In this document: piece after piece, positions 17,260-25,851 of the stretch
How positions within the stretch are numbered: position 1 is the stretch's first letter
How the letters are laid out: every line of letters starts with the position of its first letter
NCBI GenBank assembly: GCA_009783885.1
Contig: WRCN01000013.1
Coordinates: 1-55,283 of the forward strand
Direction: 5' to 3'
DNA from: Bacteroidales bacterium
GTDB taxonomy: Bacteria > Bacteroidota > Bacteroidia > Bacteroidales > P3
DNA: 55,283 nt
The notes under the pieces: model-generated
Told to the model about the DNA's origin: nothing
Database searches by the model: none
The model's input: the letters and a program-made list of their open reading frames with translations, nothing else
Position numbers and translations under genes: made by a program

Positions 17260-19151
17260 AACAGGTTTATTTGAATGTTTATTTCAGTTCCTTTTCCTTG
17301 TTCAGTCCGTATATCTAATATTCCGCCAAAGGAGGCTGTGCGGGTGCGAATATTGGTCAAACCCATACCTATAGGTGTTGTTTCGAGGTTAAAACCTTTG
17401 CCGTTGTCTTCTACCGTTAGCATAAGGTGATCGTTTTCTTGTACAATTTGCACAACAATTTGCGATGCTTGGGAGTGTTTCAGAGCGTTGTTGATGAGCT
17501 CGTGAGCTATGCGATAAACAATTACTTCCAGCTCAGCGCCAAGTCGCTTTTCATCTCCAAAATAGTTAAATTCTACGATAGGAATACTGTTGCAAAAATC
17601 GGTTAGTGCTGTTTTCAAACCAAAACGCGAAAGCGCATCAGGCATAAGATGATGGGCTATGCGTCGCATTTCACTGATAGAGTTGTCAAGCATTTTCAAG
17701 GTTTCATCAAAACGTGTCAAATCTTCCCCCTTCAAATCGGATTGTTTTTTGGTTTGGTTGAGGTTTAATTTGACTGCTGACAATAAACTTCCAAGTCCGT
17801 CGTGTAAATCGCGTGCAATGCGCGTGCGTTCTTGTGTTTCGCCGTCCAATAAGGCTTGTGTGGCAACCAATTGTTTTTCCTGCTCAAGCTGTTTCACCTG
17901 TTGTTCGGAAAATCGTTTTTTCTGTTTGATCCAATTCCAAAGGAAAAGGAATATAATCAACGTCAACACCAAAAGAATAGAGCCGTAAATATTCAGTTGA
18001 AGCATCAATTGTTTTTCTTTTTTCAAAGCTGATATTTCGGTTTCCCGTTTGCTGGTTTCGTAGTGAACACGCAGGTTGTTGAGATGATTGACATTTTTAA
18101 GATTCAATGTGCTGTCCAAATGACGTCTGCTTTCCTTATAGCTATCGTGCGCACGGCGAAAGTCACCTTTTTTTTCGAAAAACGTGTGCTTCATTTCATA
18201 AAGAATAGCCAAATAATCGCTTGATTTAAGTTCGTATGCAACCGCTTCGGCACGTTTAATATATTTTTCGGCAGACTCCAAATCGCCTTTGGCCAGATTC
18301 ACTCTGATAATTGCAAGACAAGATTCCATCCAGTGCCAACGATCGGAGGTTTTGTCCATGATTTCGTATGCCGCATAATACTCTTTCAGAGCCTCATCGT
18401 AATTGCCGCTGAGCTCGGCAAGCCGTCCGAAATGATTATAGCATAACGATATTCCCAATTGTGATCCGATAAGACGGTTGTTGGCCATCGAAAGCTCATA
18501 GTAAAATCTTGCTGAATCATATAGTTGCCATTTCTCGTATATGGCACCAATATTGGCATAATTGATCGCCATTCCGAGATGACTTCCAAGCTGTATTTCG
18601 CCTTCAAGTGCAGAAAAAAGCGTAGAAAGGGCAGCCTCAAAGTTTTCGAGCATGATATAAACATTTCCGATGCCGTTGAGCGAAATTACTCTGTTTTTTA
18701 TAGCAATTTCTGTGGTTTTATCGCTGTAAAGTTCACAGGCCTGAAGTGCGTGATAATGGTAGGTGGACGCTTCTTCATATTCTCCAATTCGGCGATAATC
18801 TGTGCCCAGTTGATTGTAGCAAAGAATGATTTCGTTTATATCACCAATGTCTTGAGCAATAGCCAAACCACGGCTGTGGTATTTAATAGCCTCGTAGAAA
18901 TTACTGGCATCGCGATTCTGTTTGCCAAGTTTGCGAAATGTTTTTATGGCAGATGGTTTGTCGCCATCTTGAAGATACTGTTCGGCAAGCAATAAAAGCG
19001 TGTCTATATTATTAACATCTTTCAAAAAATCAGCAAGATGCACTTGTTGCTCCATTGATTCGGCTTGCCGATTATGCTTGGAAGTACAGGCTGTTAGAAG
19101 GAATAGCAACCATAAGATAACAGTTGTCGTATGTATGGATTTATTTGGCAT
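17256..19151 (-). CDS. TPR-containing sensor histidine kinase (NarX/LiaS-like HisKA_3)
   Basis: 631 residues from ATG 19151. A lipobox-like signal (LLFLLTAC, Cys22) is followed by a mostly helical TPR array (about 45-330; repeated YNQLGxxY-type units), a coiled coil, one transmembrane helix (IYGSILLVLTLIIFLFLWNW), then HisKA_3 with H-box RDLHDGLGSLLSAV and HATPase_c with ELINNALKHS, VEDNGKGFN and GMGLTNI. The TPRs would lie in the periplasm and sense a protein or peptide ligand. A frame extending to GTG 19196 begins at the promoter, so it would not be transcribed whole. It overlaps its regulator by 4 nt. Confidence 0.92.
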   Translation of the reverse strand: MPNKSIHTTTVILWLLFLLTACTSKHNRQAESMEQQVHLADFLKDVNNIDTLLLLAEQYLQDGDKPSAIKTFRKLGKQNRDASNFYEAIKYHSRGLAIAQDIGDINEIILCYNQLGTDYRRIGEYEEASTYHYHALQACELYSDKTTEIAIKNRVISLNGIGNVYIMLENFEAALSTLFSALEGEIQLGSHLGMAINYANIGAIYEKWQLYDSARFYYELSMANNRLIGSQLGISLCYNHFGRLAELSGNYDEALKEYYAAYEIMDKTSDRWHWMESCLAIIRVNLAKGDLESAEKYIKRAEAVAYELKSSDYLAILYEMKHTFFEKKGDFRRAHDSYKESRRHLDSTLNLKNVNHLNNLRVHYETSKRETEISALKKEKQLMLQLNIYGSILLVLTLIIFLFLWNWIKQKKRFSEQQVKQLEQEKQLVATQALLDGETQERTRIARDLHDGLGSLLSAVKLNLNQTKKQSDLKGEDLTRFDETLKMLDNSISEMRRIAHHLMPDALSRFGLKTALTDFCNSIPIVEFNYFGDEKRLGAELEVIVYRIAHELINNALKHSQASQIVVQIVQENDHLMLTVEDNGKGFNLETTPIGMGLTNIRTRTASFGGILDIRTEQGKGTEINIQINLL

Positions 19152-19198
19152 TTTTACGGTCAATAGCAAACGGATTCCTTGCTTTGCTAATTTCACGT

Positions 19199-19230
19199 CA
19201 AAGATACTAATATTTTATGAATTTAACAAA
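19199..19230 (-). promoter_or_regulatory. Promoter of the kinase-regulator operon
   Basis: Minus strand: TATCTTTG 19206-19199, TTTG 19230-19227, 20 bp spacer. It fixes ATG 19151 rather than GTG 19196 as the start. Confidence 0.75.
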
Positions 19231-19252
19231 ATTTTTATTTGACAAAGGTCTA

Positions 19253-19298
19253 AAAAACCTACTTTAGGGGGTGGCAAAAACCTACTTTGGGAGGTTGC
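19253..19298. promoter_or_regulatory. Two tandem 23 bp repeats, candidate operator
   Basis: 19253-19275 and 19276-19298 are head-to-tail copies agreeing at 20 of 23 positions, sharing aaaaacctacttt and then a G-rich half. They lie between the divergent kinase promoter and the OmpA-gene promoter; the second copy overlaps the latter's -33. This is where an activator would bind. Confidence 0.6.
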
Positions 19299-19325
19299 CC
19301 AACTTGACTTTTGTGTGTAATTTTG
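19295..19325 (+). promoter_or_regulatory. Promoter of the OmpA-like envelope operon
   Basis: TTG 19295-19297, 20 bp, TAATTTTG 19318-19325. The -33 overlaps the tandem repeat. The leader is about 90 nt long. Confidence 0.6.
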
Positions 19326-19418
19326 TAGTGTGGAAAAAAGAGGTGGAGTGATACAAGAAGAAGCTGAAAAAGCCTTTCTAGAAAATTAATAACCGGACAA
19401 CCATTAAACTAAATAGAA

Positions 19419-20756
19419 ATGAAAGTAAAAAAATCAATAATCGCAGTAGTGGTGCTCTTACTTGTATGTGGTGGAGCACACGGACAGAATTTCGGCAAAA
19501 AATTAGGTACTGCCGTGAAAAACAGTGCAGAAAACGCAGCCACTCGCAAAGCCGAACAAAAAACAGAAGAGGCTGTAAACAAAGGTATCGACAAGGCTAC
19601 CGACCCTAATTCCTATAAAGATGATAAAAAGGATGACGGAAAATCAAAAACCAGCAATCCATCCTCCGATTCGGATAGAGAAAATACTTCCTCAAGCGGT
19701 ACAAAGTCGCAATCAGGAAGTAATAACGAACCTCAAAGTACAAAAAGTTTAGAAATGGTTTATGCCAAATCGGATTTTGTGCCGGGCGATAAAATTATTT
19801 TTGAGGACGATGTAAACAGCGAAAAGGCAGGTGAATTTCCTTCACAGTGGGATGTTCTGAAAGGAACTGCAGAAGTGGCAACTATCAATGGAGCAAAGAC
19901 TATCAATATTCATAAAAACAGTATTATTACTCCACTGATGAAAAATATGAATAATTATCTTCCTGATGTATTTACATTGGAACTGGATTTTTTCCTTTTT
20001 GATCCTAACAAACACGAATCTATATTTGGTAGGATATATGAATTTAATTTCTTCGAAGGAAAAAACAATGATTATAACAATAGACGAATTGAGATTTGGA
20101 TTGATATCCCTCAACACAATAATCAGTCTGCAAAAATAGGTTGGAAATGGAAAACGCCGGGAGATGTGCAGGGGGATTGGCGAAGAGGCGAAGAAGAACT
20201 CAAAGGACTTGCTTATGAGGAGTTTCATCACTTGGCAATTTCGTTCAATAAGCGTGCATTGAAAGTGTATGTTAATGGCAATCGAACCGCTAATTTACCT
20301 AATGTTGCAAGGCCTACGACATTTACTATTGAGACGCATACCCCTGATAATGCTTATTTCGTTAAGAATATTCGTCTTGCCGAAGGCGCTGTTCCACTTT
20401 ATGATCGTATGATGAGCGACGGTAAAATTATCAGTTACGGCATTACGTTTGATATAGGAAAATCTACAATTAAGCCTGAAAGTATGGGAGAAATCAATCG
20501 CATTGTAAGTTTTATGAAAGAAAATCCGGACATCAAATTTTCTGTGGAAGGACATACCGACAATACGGGAACAGCAGCGAACAATCAGACGTTAAGTGAA
20601 GCACGCAGTCAGGCTGTGCTTGCAAAACTTGTGGAAATGGGTATTGCCAAAGACCGTCTTAAAGCTGCCGGTAAAGGACAAAATTCACCCATAGCCGATA
20701 ATAGCACAGACGAAGGTAGAGCCAAAAACAGACGTGTAGAGTTTGTTAAGTTTTAA
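19419..20756 (+). CDS. OmpA-family outer-membrane protein with N-terminal low-complexity and lectin-like regions
   Basis: 445 residues. A signal peptide (IIAVVVLLLVCGGAHG) is followed by a charged Ser/Lys/Asp-rich segment (about 45-115), a beta-rich middle domain (about 120-325; LELDFFLFD and HHLAISFNKRALKVYVNG resemble LamG/concanavalin-like lectins) and an OmpA peptidoglycan-binding domain (about 335-445; FDIGKSTIKP, VEGHTDNTG, LSEARSQAV, RAKNRRVEF). The last anchors it to the cell wall. It is the first gene of a plus-strand run of envelope proteins facing the TPR kinase. Confidence 0.9.
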   Translation: MKVKKSIIAVVVLLLVCGGAHGQNFGKKLGTAVKNSAENAATRKAEQKTEEAVNKGIDKATDPNSYKDDKKDDGKSKTSNPSSDSDRENTSSSGTKSQSGSNNEPQSTKSLEMVYAKSDFVPGDKIIFEDDVNSEKAGEFPSQWDVLKGTAEVATINGAKTINIHKNSIITPLMKNMNNYLPDVFTLELDFFLFDPNKHESIFGRIYEFNFFEGKNNDYNNRRIEIWIDIPQHNNQSAKIGWKWKTPGDVQGDWRRGEEELKGLAYEEFHHLAISFNKRALKVYVNGNRTANLPNVARPTTFTIETHTPDNAYFVKNIRLAEGAVPLYDRMMSDGKIISYGITFDIGKSTIKPESMGEINRIVSFMKENPDIKFSVEGHTDNTGTAANNQTLSEARSQAVLAKLVEMGIAKDRLKAAGKGQNSPIADNSTDEGRAKNRRVEFVKF

Positions 20757-20785
20757 TAATTGAATCATTTAAAAACAACAATAAG

Positions 20786-21589
20786 ATGAAAAAAAATTTA
20801 AAACATGTAATGCCGAAGTTGATGCTGTTCGCAGGTATCCTTATTATGGCACTGAGTTTCAACTCCTGCGGCAAGGAAAAGAAGCCAAAATCTAATTATG
20901 AAGCAGGTCAAATACCCGGTTTAGGAAATACCCCGGGCAACCTGACAGGCACTCCATTCACATTACCGGCCGGCGTGGTGTTGATCGAAGACATTACCGG
21001 AAACGCTTATCAGGGCAATTATTGGAATATCGCTGAGAAGGCCTATTTCTATATCAGTAAAGCCGGCACAATAGAAACGAGCACTTTAGCATTTCTGACG
21101 CGTGCTCAGGAAAAGCCTATCCACTATTTCGGAAGCGGTAGGAGCTATGTAAACCTGTTGATACCACTGCGTAATACCCTTTCAACCTCGGTAACCGTAA
21201 CATTCCCTGAGGCAACCATCATACGTTCACAGACCGGCGACTGCCAAAACGGGGTTCTGCTTAAAAAAGTGGTCGTCACCATTCCCGCCGGCAGTGATTA
21301 TTACCTTTGTTTGTCACTTTACTGCGGCAATGCGAGCAAAGGTACAGCAGGCTACGACGATATTTATGTATGGGGAGTGGTAAGCGACGTTAAGCTGTTG
21401 CTTGATTTATGTAATATGATCAAGAACAAGAAGATCAACATTGAAGAATTCTCAAGTACGAGCAGTAATGATTATGATGCTTACTATCATGTAACTACCT
21501 TACTGCAAGACGCCGTGTGGGAGATAACAGATGGAAATGGGCTTACCCAGGAAACTATCAACGCTATCAACGTCTTGCTTAACAACTAA
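20786..21589 (+). CDS. Hypothetical lipoprotein
   Basis: 267 residues with a lipoprotein signal ending SFNSC (Cys28). The following GKEKKPKSNYEAG linker and beta-rich body contain two Cys pairs' worth of residues (QTGDCQNG, SLYCGNASKG, LLDLCNM). No family recognised. It lies 29 nt after the OmpA-like gene and is probably co-transcribed. Base composition is slightly more GC-rich than its neighbours. Confidence 0.75.
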   Translation: MKKNLKHVMPKLMLFAGILIMALSFNSCGKEKKPKSNYEAGQIPGLGNTPGNLTGTPFTLPAGVVLIEDITGNAYQGNYWNIAEKAYFYISKAGTIETSTLAFLTRAQEKPIHYFGSGRSYVNLLIPLRNTLSTSVTVTFPEATIIRSQTGDCQNGVLLKKVVVTIPAGSDYYLCLSLYCGNASKGTAGYDDIYVWGVVSDVKLLLDLCNMIKNKKINIEEFSSTSSNDYDAYYHVTTLLQDAVWEITDGNGLTQETINAINVLLNN

Positions 21590-21673
21590 ATTAATCTGGT
21601 ATTAAAAAAACTTTATATGGCTCGCTGAATTATGCTTTTTAAAAATCAATATTAATCATCAAAAAAAGTAAAA

Positions 21674-22351
21674 ATGAAAAATGTATTATTTAAAAGAATG
21701 GCGATTGTAATGGTCTTCGCTATAGCTGTAACTTCCTGTGGAGGAAACAACGGAAACAACTCGGAAATGAATGCAAACGACAATGAGAAAGCAACAGCGA
21801 CACAAACGATTTCGAATAAAAAACTACCTTTCGAGCGCGGCAGTTATGTGCAAGTAACCAAAGCTATGGGTATAGAAATACCAACTACCGTTTATTTCGA
21901 TAAATGGGGCGATTGGACGGCTACTGAAACCAAAATAGAAATCATCAAAGGGTATCCAAGCCATACTATAGAGATTATAAAAGGGAAAACCCATTGGAAT
22001 ATAGATCTCATAGAAAGAACCGGAACACAATATGAGGCTGCCGGATTTTCTACAGGCATGGCTGCCGCTTTAGGGGCATCTATGGGACAAAAAATGGCGA
22101 AAGACATGGAAATTGAAGAGTTGGGAACAGAGGATTTTTTAGGCTACAAGAGTAAAAAAATTCGCGTTAAGTATAAAGACATGGATATGGATGTGACCAC
22201 TTGGAATTATGACAATCTTACCATGAAAATGACAGGAAGCATGGGTAAAATGGATATGTTTTCCGAAATCCTTTCCATTGATTTGAGTGCTCCGCCTGCT
22301 TCCATATTTGAAGTGCCTGATGATGTGAAAATTGAAGTGCAAAAATTTTGA
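21674..22351 (+). CDS. Hypothetical lipoprotein
   Basis: 225 residues; lipobox AVTSC (Cys22), then a Gly/Asn/Ser-rich linker (GGNNGNNSEMNANDNEKAT) and a soluble domain rich in Met (MAAALGASMGQKMAKDMEI; MKMTGSMGKMDMFSE). The pattern of a strand-rich start, a GYKSKKIRVKYKDM strand and a final FEVPDDVKIE is reminiscent of DUF4412-type periplasmic proteins, but this is a weak resemblance. Likely part of the operon from 19419. Confidence 0.72.
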   Translation: MKNVLFKRMAIVMVFAIAVTSCGGNNGNNSEMNANDNEKATATQTISNKKLPFERGSYVQVTKAMGIEIPTTVYFDKWGDWTATETKIEIIKGYPSHTIEIIKGKTHWNIDLIERTGTQYEAAGFSTGMAAALGASMGQKMAKDMEIEELGTEDFLGYKSKKIRVKYKDMDMDVTTWNYDNLTMKMTGSMGKMDMFSEILSIDLSAPPASIFEVPDDVKIEVQKF

Positions 22352-22362
22352 TATAAAAAACG

Positions 22363-23125
22363 ATGAGTAACAAACGATGAGCATATATAGTGGCATTATG
22401 TATGTGCCTATGCATAGCAGCAATAACAATAAATGCGCAAACACCTCTTTACGTTATTACCGGTAACGGTAGCGGCAGTTATGAGGAAGGCGAACTTGTT
22501 ACTCTTATCGCCGACCCTACACCCGAAGGGCATCGATTCAAAGAGTGGATAATAACGCCTTCGGTTACTTTCCTTGATGATACAGACGAAACTTTCGAAC
22601 AGGTTAAATTTATAATGCCTGCCAAGCGGTCTCTGTGCCACAGCCGAGTATGAAACTGTATATTATACTATAGTTGTTTTAAACGACGGCAACGGTATAG
22701 CCAGTGCAAGCGAGATTTCAGCCGCTATGGGCGACCAAATTGAACTCTCTGGCGACGCAAACGAAGGTCATATCTTTAAGGAATGGCAGGTTATTAATGG
22801 CGATGTCGCGTTGTCGAGTGCAACGGAAAATCCTGCATTTTTCACTATGCCGGATAACGATGTTGAGGTGATGACCATATTTGAGGAGGAGGAGAGTACC
22901 GGCTGTATCGAAATATTGCAAGAAAACCCGTTGAAAGCATGGGTATACAACAGAAACCTGCAGGTCAGCGGTCTTACAGCAGGCAAGGTTCGGAGTGTGT
23001 ATAATGTGTCGGATATGTTGATTTATCGAAGCATTGCTACAAGCGACAAAGCAGAAGTAATTCCGCCTGCTCCGGGTATATACATCGTTGTGTCTGAAAA
23101 CCAAAGTGTGAAAACGGTGTATTAA
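22363..23125 (+). pseudogene. Broken T9SS-secreted protein with two InlB-B-like repeats
   Basis: The frame from ATG 22363 meets TGA at 22378 (codon 6), just before a signal-peptide-like VALCMCLCIAAITINAQ. Two beta-repeat units of the PF18998/InlB-B type follow (GNGSGSYEEGELVTLIAD...FKEW...FIMPAK; LNDGNGIASASEI...FKEW...FTMPDNDV). Between them the frame shifts at about 22630; removing one C would read MPAKGLCATAEYE. The end (VYNVSDMLIYRS...PGIYIVVSE) is a type A T9SS sorting domain. So there are two lesions: an early stop and a +1 frameshift. A GTG at 22390 could avoid the stop but leaves an uncharged signal peptide. Confidence 0.78.
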
Positions 23126-23133
23126 AAATTTGG

Positions 23134-23326
23134 GTCAAGATTAGAATAGCAAACAGATTCCTCGCTTCACTACGTTCCGCTCGGAATGACGATTTATTGC
23201 ATATGAAACAAGGAGGAAAACAGCGGTGGCGTTGCCACCGCTGTTTTCCTCTCTCTCAAAAATTGTTTCTTGTCATGTCGAGCGAAGCGAGACATCCATC
23301 GGCTATTCCAATCTTGACTTTTTTTT
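23134..23326. repeat. Composite nested palindrome between convergent genes
   Basis: The outer arms, gtcaagattagaatagc (23134-23150) and its near-complement 23302-23318, differ by one base and are followed by T8. Inside lie family-repeat modules (23157-23192: ctcgcttcac...cggaatgacg; 23272-23296: gtcatgtcgagcgaagcgag). Innermost is an 18 bp perfect hairpin (23213-23230 with 23234-23251, loop gtt). It probably terminates both converging transcripts. Confidence 0.75.
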
Positions 23327-23362
23327 CTTAACATACCAATATGTTGGGAATACTTTGACTAC

Positions 23363-24553
23363 CTAATCAGGCAAAAAAGCAGAAAAATTGTGTCGAAGAT
23401 TATCTGAAACAATATGAAAACAACACGCACAAAAACGTGTGCTTAATTTAAATTGATCGTTTTCAGGAAGATTAAGCATACATTTAAACGAGACACGCGC
23501 TAACGTAGTAGTCGTTTTCGGTGAGTTGTGCGGAATCAAATTCTGATAATGTCCCCACCGCTCGAAAATATCCCGCACAAAATTATACGTTTCTTCACCT
23601 CGCGCATAGCCGTGTCGAATAATTGAATCTCGAACAATAGTTCGATCGGATTTTTTCAAAAGTTCGACCTCAACATGCTCAAACCATACATTAGGGTTTT
23701 TACCGTATTTTACGGCCAATCGGCGCGCATCAAGAATATGTCCGACTCCAACATTGTATGAAGCCAACATAAACGCTATACGCTCCGATTTCGGAATTTC
23801 ATCGGGAAGAAGTTTATCAATTTCTTGAAGATGTTTGACACCGGCTAAAATTTGTGCATCGGCAGAAGATTCTAAAGTGATTCCATATTTTTCGGCAACA
23901 TCGGGCATCAATTGCATCAGACCTATTGCACCTGCCCAACTCTCAACATGCGGATAAAAATTCGATTCTTGATAGATTAGCGATGCCAAAAGTCTCCAGT
24001 CCCAATTCAAACGTTCGGCGTGTTTTTTTATCGCATCATCGTAAGGTGAAAGACGACAAGTACTTTGCCGTTCTTTGTGATATTTGAGACATAAATTTGT
24101 AAACGTTCGGGTTTGGCTAATACTATCCATCCAAAGCATCATCACATTCGCCAAACTATCTGCATTGCACAAAATACCCCAAGACACGGACCGCTCCACT
24201 TTGAAAGGTTTAAAATAAACGAATTTTCTATCTGTTCCCAAAATTGTGATATTAGATGCGATGATATCAATAGTCTCTTTTTCAAGCAAATGAAACGGCA
24301 TTTCAGACTCTTCGGTTGAAATGATACGCAAATTCACACCCAGATAGTCTGCAAAAAGTTGGGTTAATTCCAATTGAAAACCTTTCGGTACACCGCGATG
24401 AATAAAATAATCCGATGAATTGGCACGAATCAACACCGTCAACTCATTTCGCTCACGAATGTTTTGTAATGACAAATCGGGCTTTTCTTTCTTGCAAGCA
24501 CACATACACACAATGAAACAAAAAATCAACACTATTTTGTGAACAAATTGCAT
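23363..24553 (-). CDS. MltF-like lytic transglycosylase (SBP_bac_3 plus SLT domains)
   Basis: 396 residues from ATG 24553. A lipobox-like signal (IVCMCAC) leads into an extracellular solute-binding type 3 domain (about 30-150; LTVLIRANSSDYFIHRG...GFQLELTQLFADYLGV) and an SLT domain (about 190-330) with the catalytic Glu in LIYQESNFYP and the GAIGLMQLMP motif, then LASYNVGVGH. Such enzymes cleave peptidoglycan glycan strands between MurNAc and GlcNAc. The SBP domain is short. ATG 24553 stands 4 nt after the -7 element, so a frame start 15 nt upstream lies inside the promoter. The last 50 residues look unstructured and are not typical of the family. Confidence 0.88.
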   Translation of the reverse strand: MQFVHKIVLIFCFIVCMCACKKEKPDLSLQNIRERNELTVLIRANSSDYFIHRGVPKGFQLELTQLFADYLGVNLRIISTEESEMPFHLLEKETIDIIASNITILGTDRKFVYFKPFKVERSVSWGILCNADSLANVMMLWMDSISQTRTFTNLCLKYHKERQSTCRLSPYDDAIKKHAERLNWDWRLLASLIYQESNFYPHVESWAGAIGLMQLMPDVAEKYGITLESSADAQILAGVKHLQEIDKLLPDEIPKSERIAFMLASYNVGVGHILDARRLAVKYGKNPNVWFEHVEVELLKKSDRTIVRDSIIRHGYARGEETYNFVRDIFERWGHYQNLIPHNSPKTTTTLARVSFKCMLNLPENDQFKLSTRFCACCFHIVSDNLRHNFSAFLPD

Positions 24554-24557
24554 GTTG

Positions 24558-24587
24558 CAAAGATACAAAAAAAATTGTAATTAGCAA
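24558..24587 (-). promoter_or_regulatory. Promoter of the MltF-like gene
   Basis: Minus strand: TATCTTTG 24565-24558, TTG 24587-24585, 19 bp. Only four nt (caac) separate it from the ATG. Confidence 0.65.
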
Positions 24588-24636
24588 GGGGATTCCTCGA
24601 CTTCGCATACTTCGTATGCTCAGCTCGGAATGACGA
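24584..24636. repeat. Dispersed palindromic repeat copy
   Basis: gcaaggggattcctcgactt at the left and ctcggaatgacgag at the right, with an internal hairpin gcatac-ttc-gtatgc (24605-24619). Same family as 6887, 30430 and 49660. Confidence 0.65.
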
Positions 24637-24705
24637 GTGTTGGTTGAGAGAGGGGAAATGCAGGTGCGCTGCGATACATCTGTTTGCTATTCTAGTTTTA
24701 AACTA

Positions 24706-24735
24706 TTGTTAATTATTATTTTTTCCGTATCTTTG
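24706..24735 (+). promoter_or_regulatory. Promoter of the DAHP synthase gene
   Basis: TTG 24706-24708, 19 bp, TATCTTTG 24728-24735, then cacc and ATG. Confidence 0.65.
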
Positions 24736-24739
24736 CACC

Positions 24740-25753
24740 ATGAAACCTATTATTGCCGGTCCATGTTCTGCTGAAAGTGAAGACCAAATTTTGAAAATCG
24801 CTGAGTTTTTAGCAACAAAAACCTCTGTAAAGACTATGCGCGCAGGCGTTTGGAAGCCTCGAACACGTCCCGGAGGTTTCGAAGGTTATGGCGAAAAAGC
24901 CTTGCAATGGTTACAGTTGGCGAAAAAAAAATATGGTCTTTCAATTGCCGTTGAAGTTGCGATACCCGAACACGTTGAACACTGTTTAAAATATGATGTT
25001 GACACCATTTGGTTAGGCGCCCGCACAACGGGAAATCCGTTTTCGGTGCAAGAAATCGCTGAAGCCCTCACAGGAAGTGGTTTATCTGTAATGGTAAAAA
25101 ATCCTTTGATTCCTGATTTGGCGTTGTGGTTGGGAGCGATTGAGCGTATTGAAAAAGTTGGGATTTCCAATGTTAAAGCTATACACAGAGGTTTCGGAAT
25201 AAACCAAAATTCGCAATTTCGTTATCCGCCGATGTGGGAAATTCCAATTGAAATCAAGCGTCGTCGTCCGGATATTAAAGTTTACTGTGATCCGAGCCAC
25301 ATTGCGGGTAAGTCGGAATTGGTTTCTCTCATCGCCCAAAAAGCAGTTGATATGGAAATGGACGGCTTGATGATTGAAGTTCATCCCTCTCCAAAAACTG
25401 CGCTAACAGACCATTTCCAACAATTGGATTTTTCAGAATTTGAAAATTTGATTTGTCAATTGGTTGAAAAAGATGCAACCGGTCAGCACAACGAAATTCA
25501 GCAAATGCGCGCCCTTATTGATGATTTGGACGAAGAATTAATTTCTATTTTATCCAAACGCATGAAAATCGTTGGTGAAATGGGCGAATACAAACGCGCG
25601 AATCAAATGACTATCCTACAAATGGAACGTTGGAAAACTGCCCTCAAACATCGTTTGGAATGCGGACGAAAAAACAATCTGGATGATGATTTTATGCTTG
25701 CGCTTTGGCGGGCGATTCACGCAGAAGCGTTGAGGATACAAGGGATAAAGTAA
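24740..25753 (+). CDS. Bifunctional DAHP synthase / chorismate mutase
   Basis: 337 residues. The N-terminal 255 residues are a type I-beta (KDO8P-synthase-like) DAHP synthase: IAGPCSAES at residues 5-13, RAGVWKPRTRPGGFEGYG, KNPLIPD and YCDPSHIAGK (metal and phosphate ligands). The C-terminal 80 residues are an AroQ-type chorismate mutase (ALIDDLDEELISILSKRMKI...GEYKRAN). Together they catalyse the first shikimate step and the branch to prephenate, a fusion typical of Bacteroidota. The mutase end may act as the feedback sensor. The promoter is 4 nt from the ATG. Confidence 0.94.
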   Translation: MKPIIAGPCSAESEDQILKIAEFLATKTSVKTMRAGVWKPRTRPGGFEGYGEKALQWLQLAKKKYGLSIAVEVAIPEHVEHCLKYDVDTIWLGARTTGNPFSVQEIAEALTGSGLSVMVKNPLIPDLALWLGAIERIEKVGISNVKAIHRGFGINQNSQFRYPPMWEIPIEIKRRRPDIKVYCDPSHIAGKSELVSLIAQKAVDMEMDGLMIEVHPSPKTALTDHFQQLDFSEFENLICQLVEKDATGQHNEIQQMRALIDDLDEELISILSKRMKIVGEMGEYKRANQMTILQMERWKTALKHRLECGRKNNLDDDFMLALWRAIHAEALRIQGIK

Positions 25754-25788
25754 TTAGGAATTGTGTTAAGCCGTTGATACTATAATAA

Positions 25789-25832
25789 CAAGGGGATTCC
25801 TCAACTTCGCACACTTCGTGCTTGGTTGAAAT
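25789..25832. repeat. Dispersed palindromic repeat copy (partial)
   Basis: caaggggattcctcaacttcg followed by the small hairpin cgcacacttcgtgc and a degraded right arm. Shares its left part with 24584. Confidence 0.55.
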
Positions 25833-25851
25833 CTCCTTTATGTTTTTATCC

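Noticed and set aside
23134..23326. Insertion sequence
   Set aside because: There is no transposase frame and no target duplication; the palindromes alone do not make an IS.
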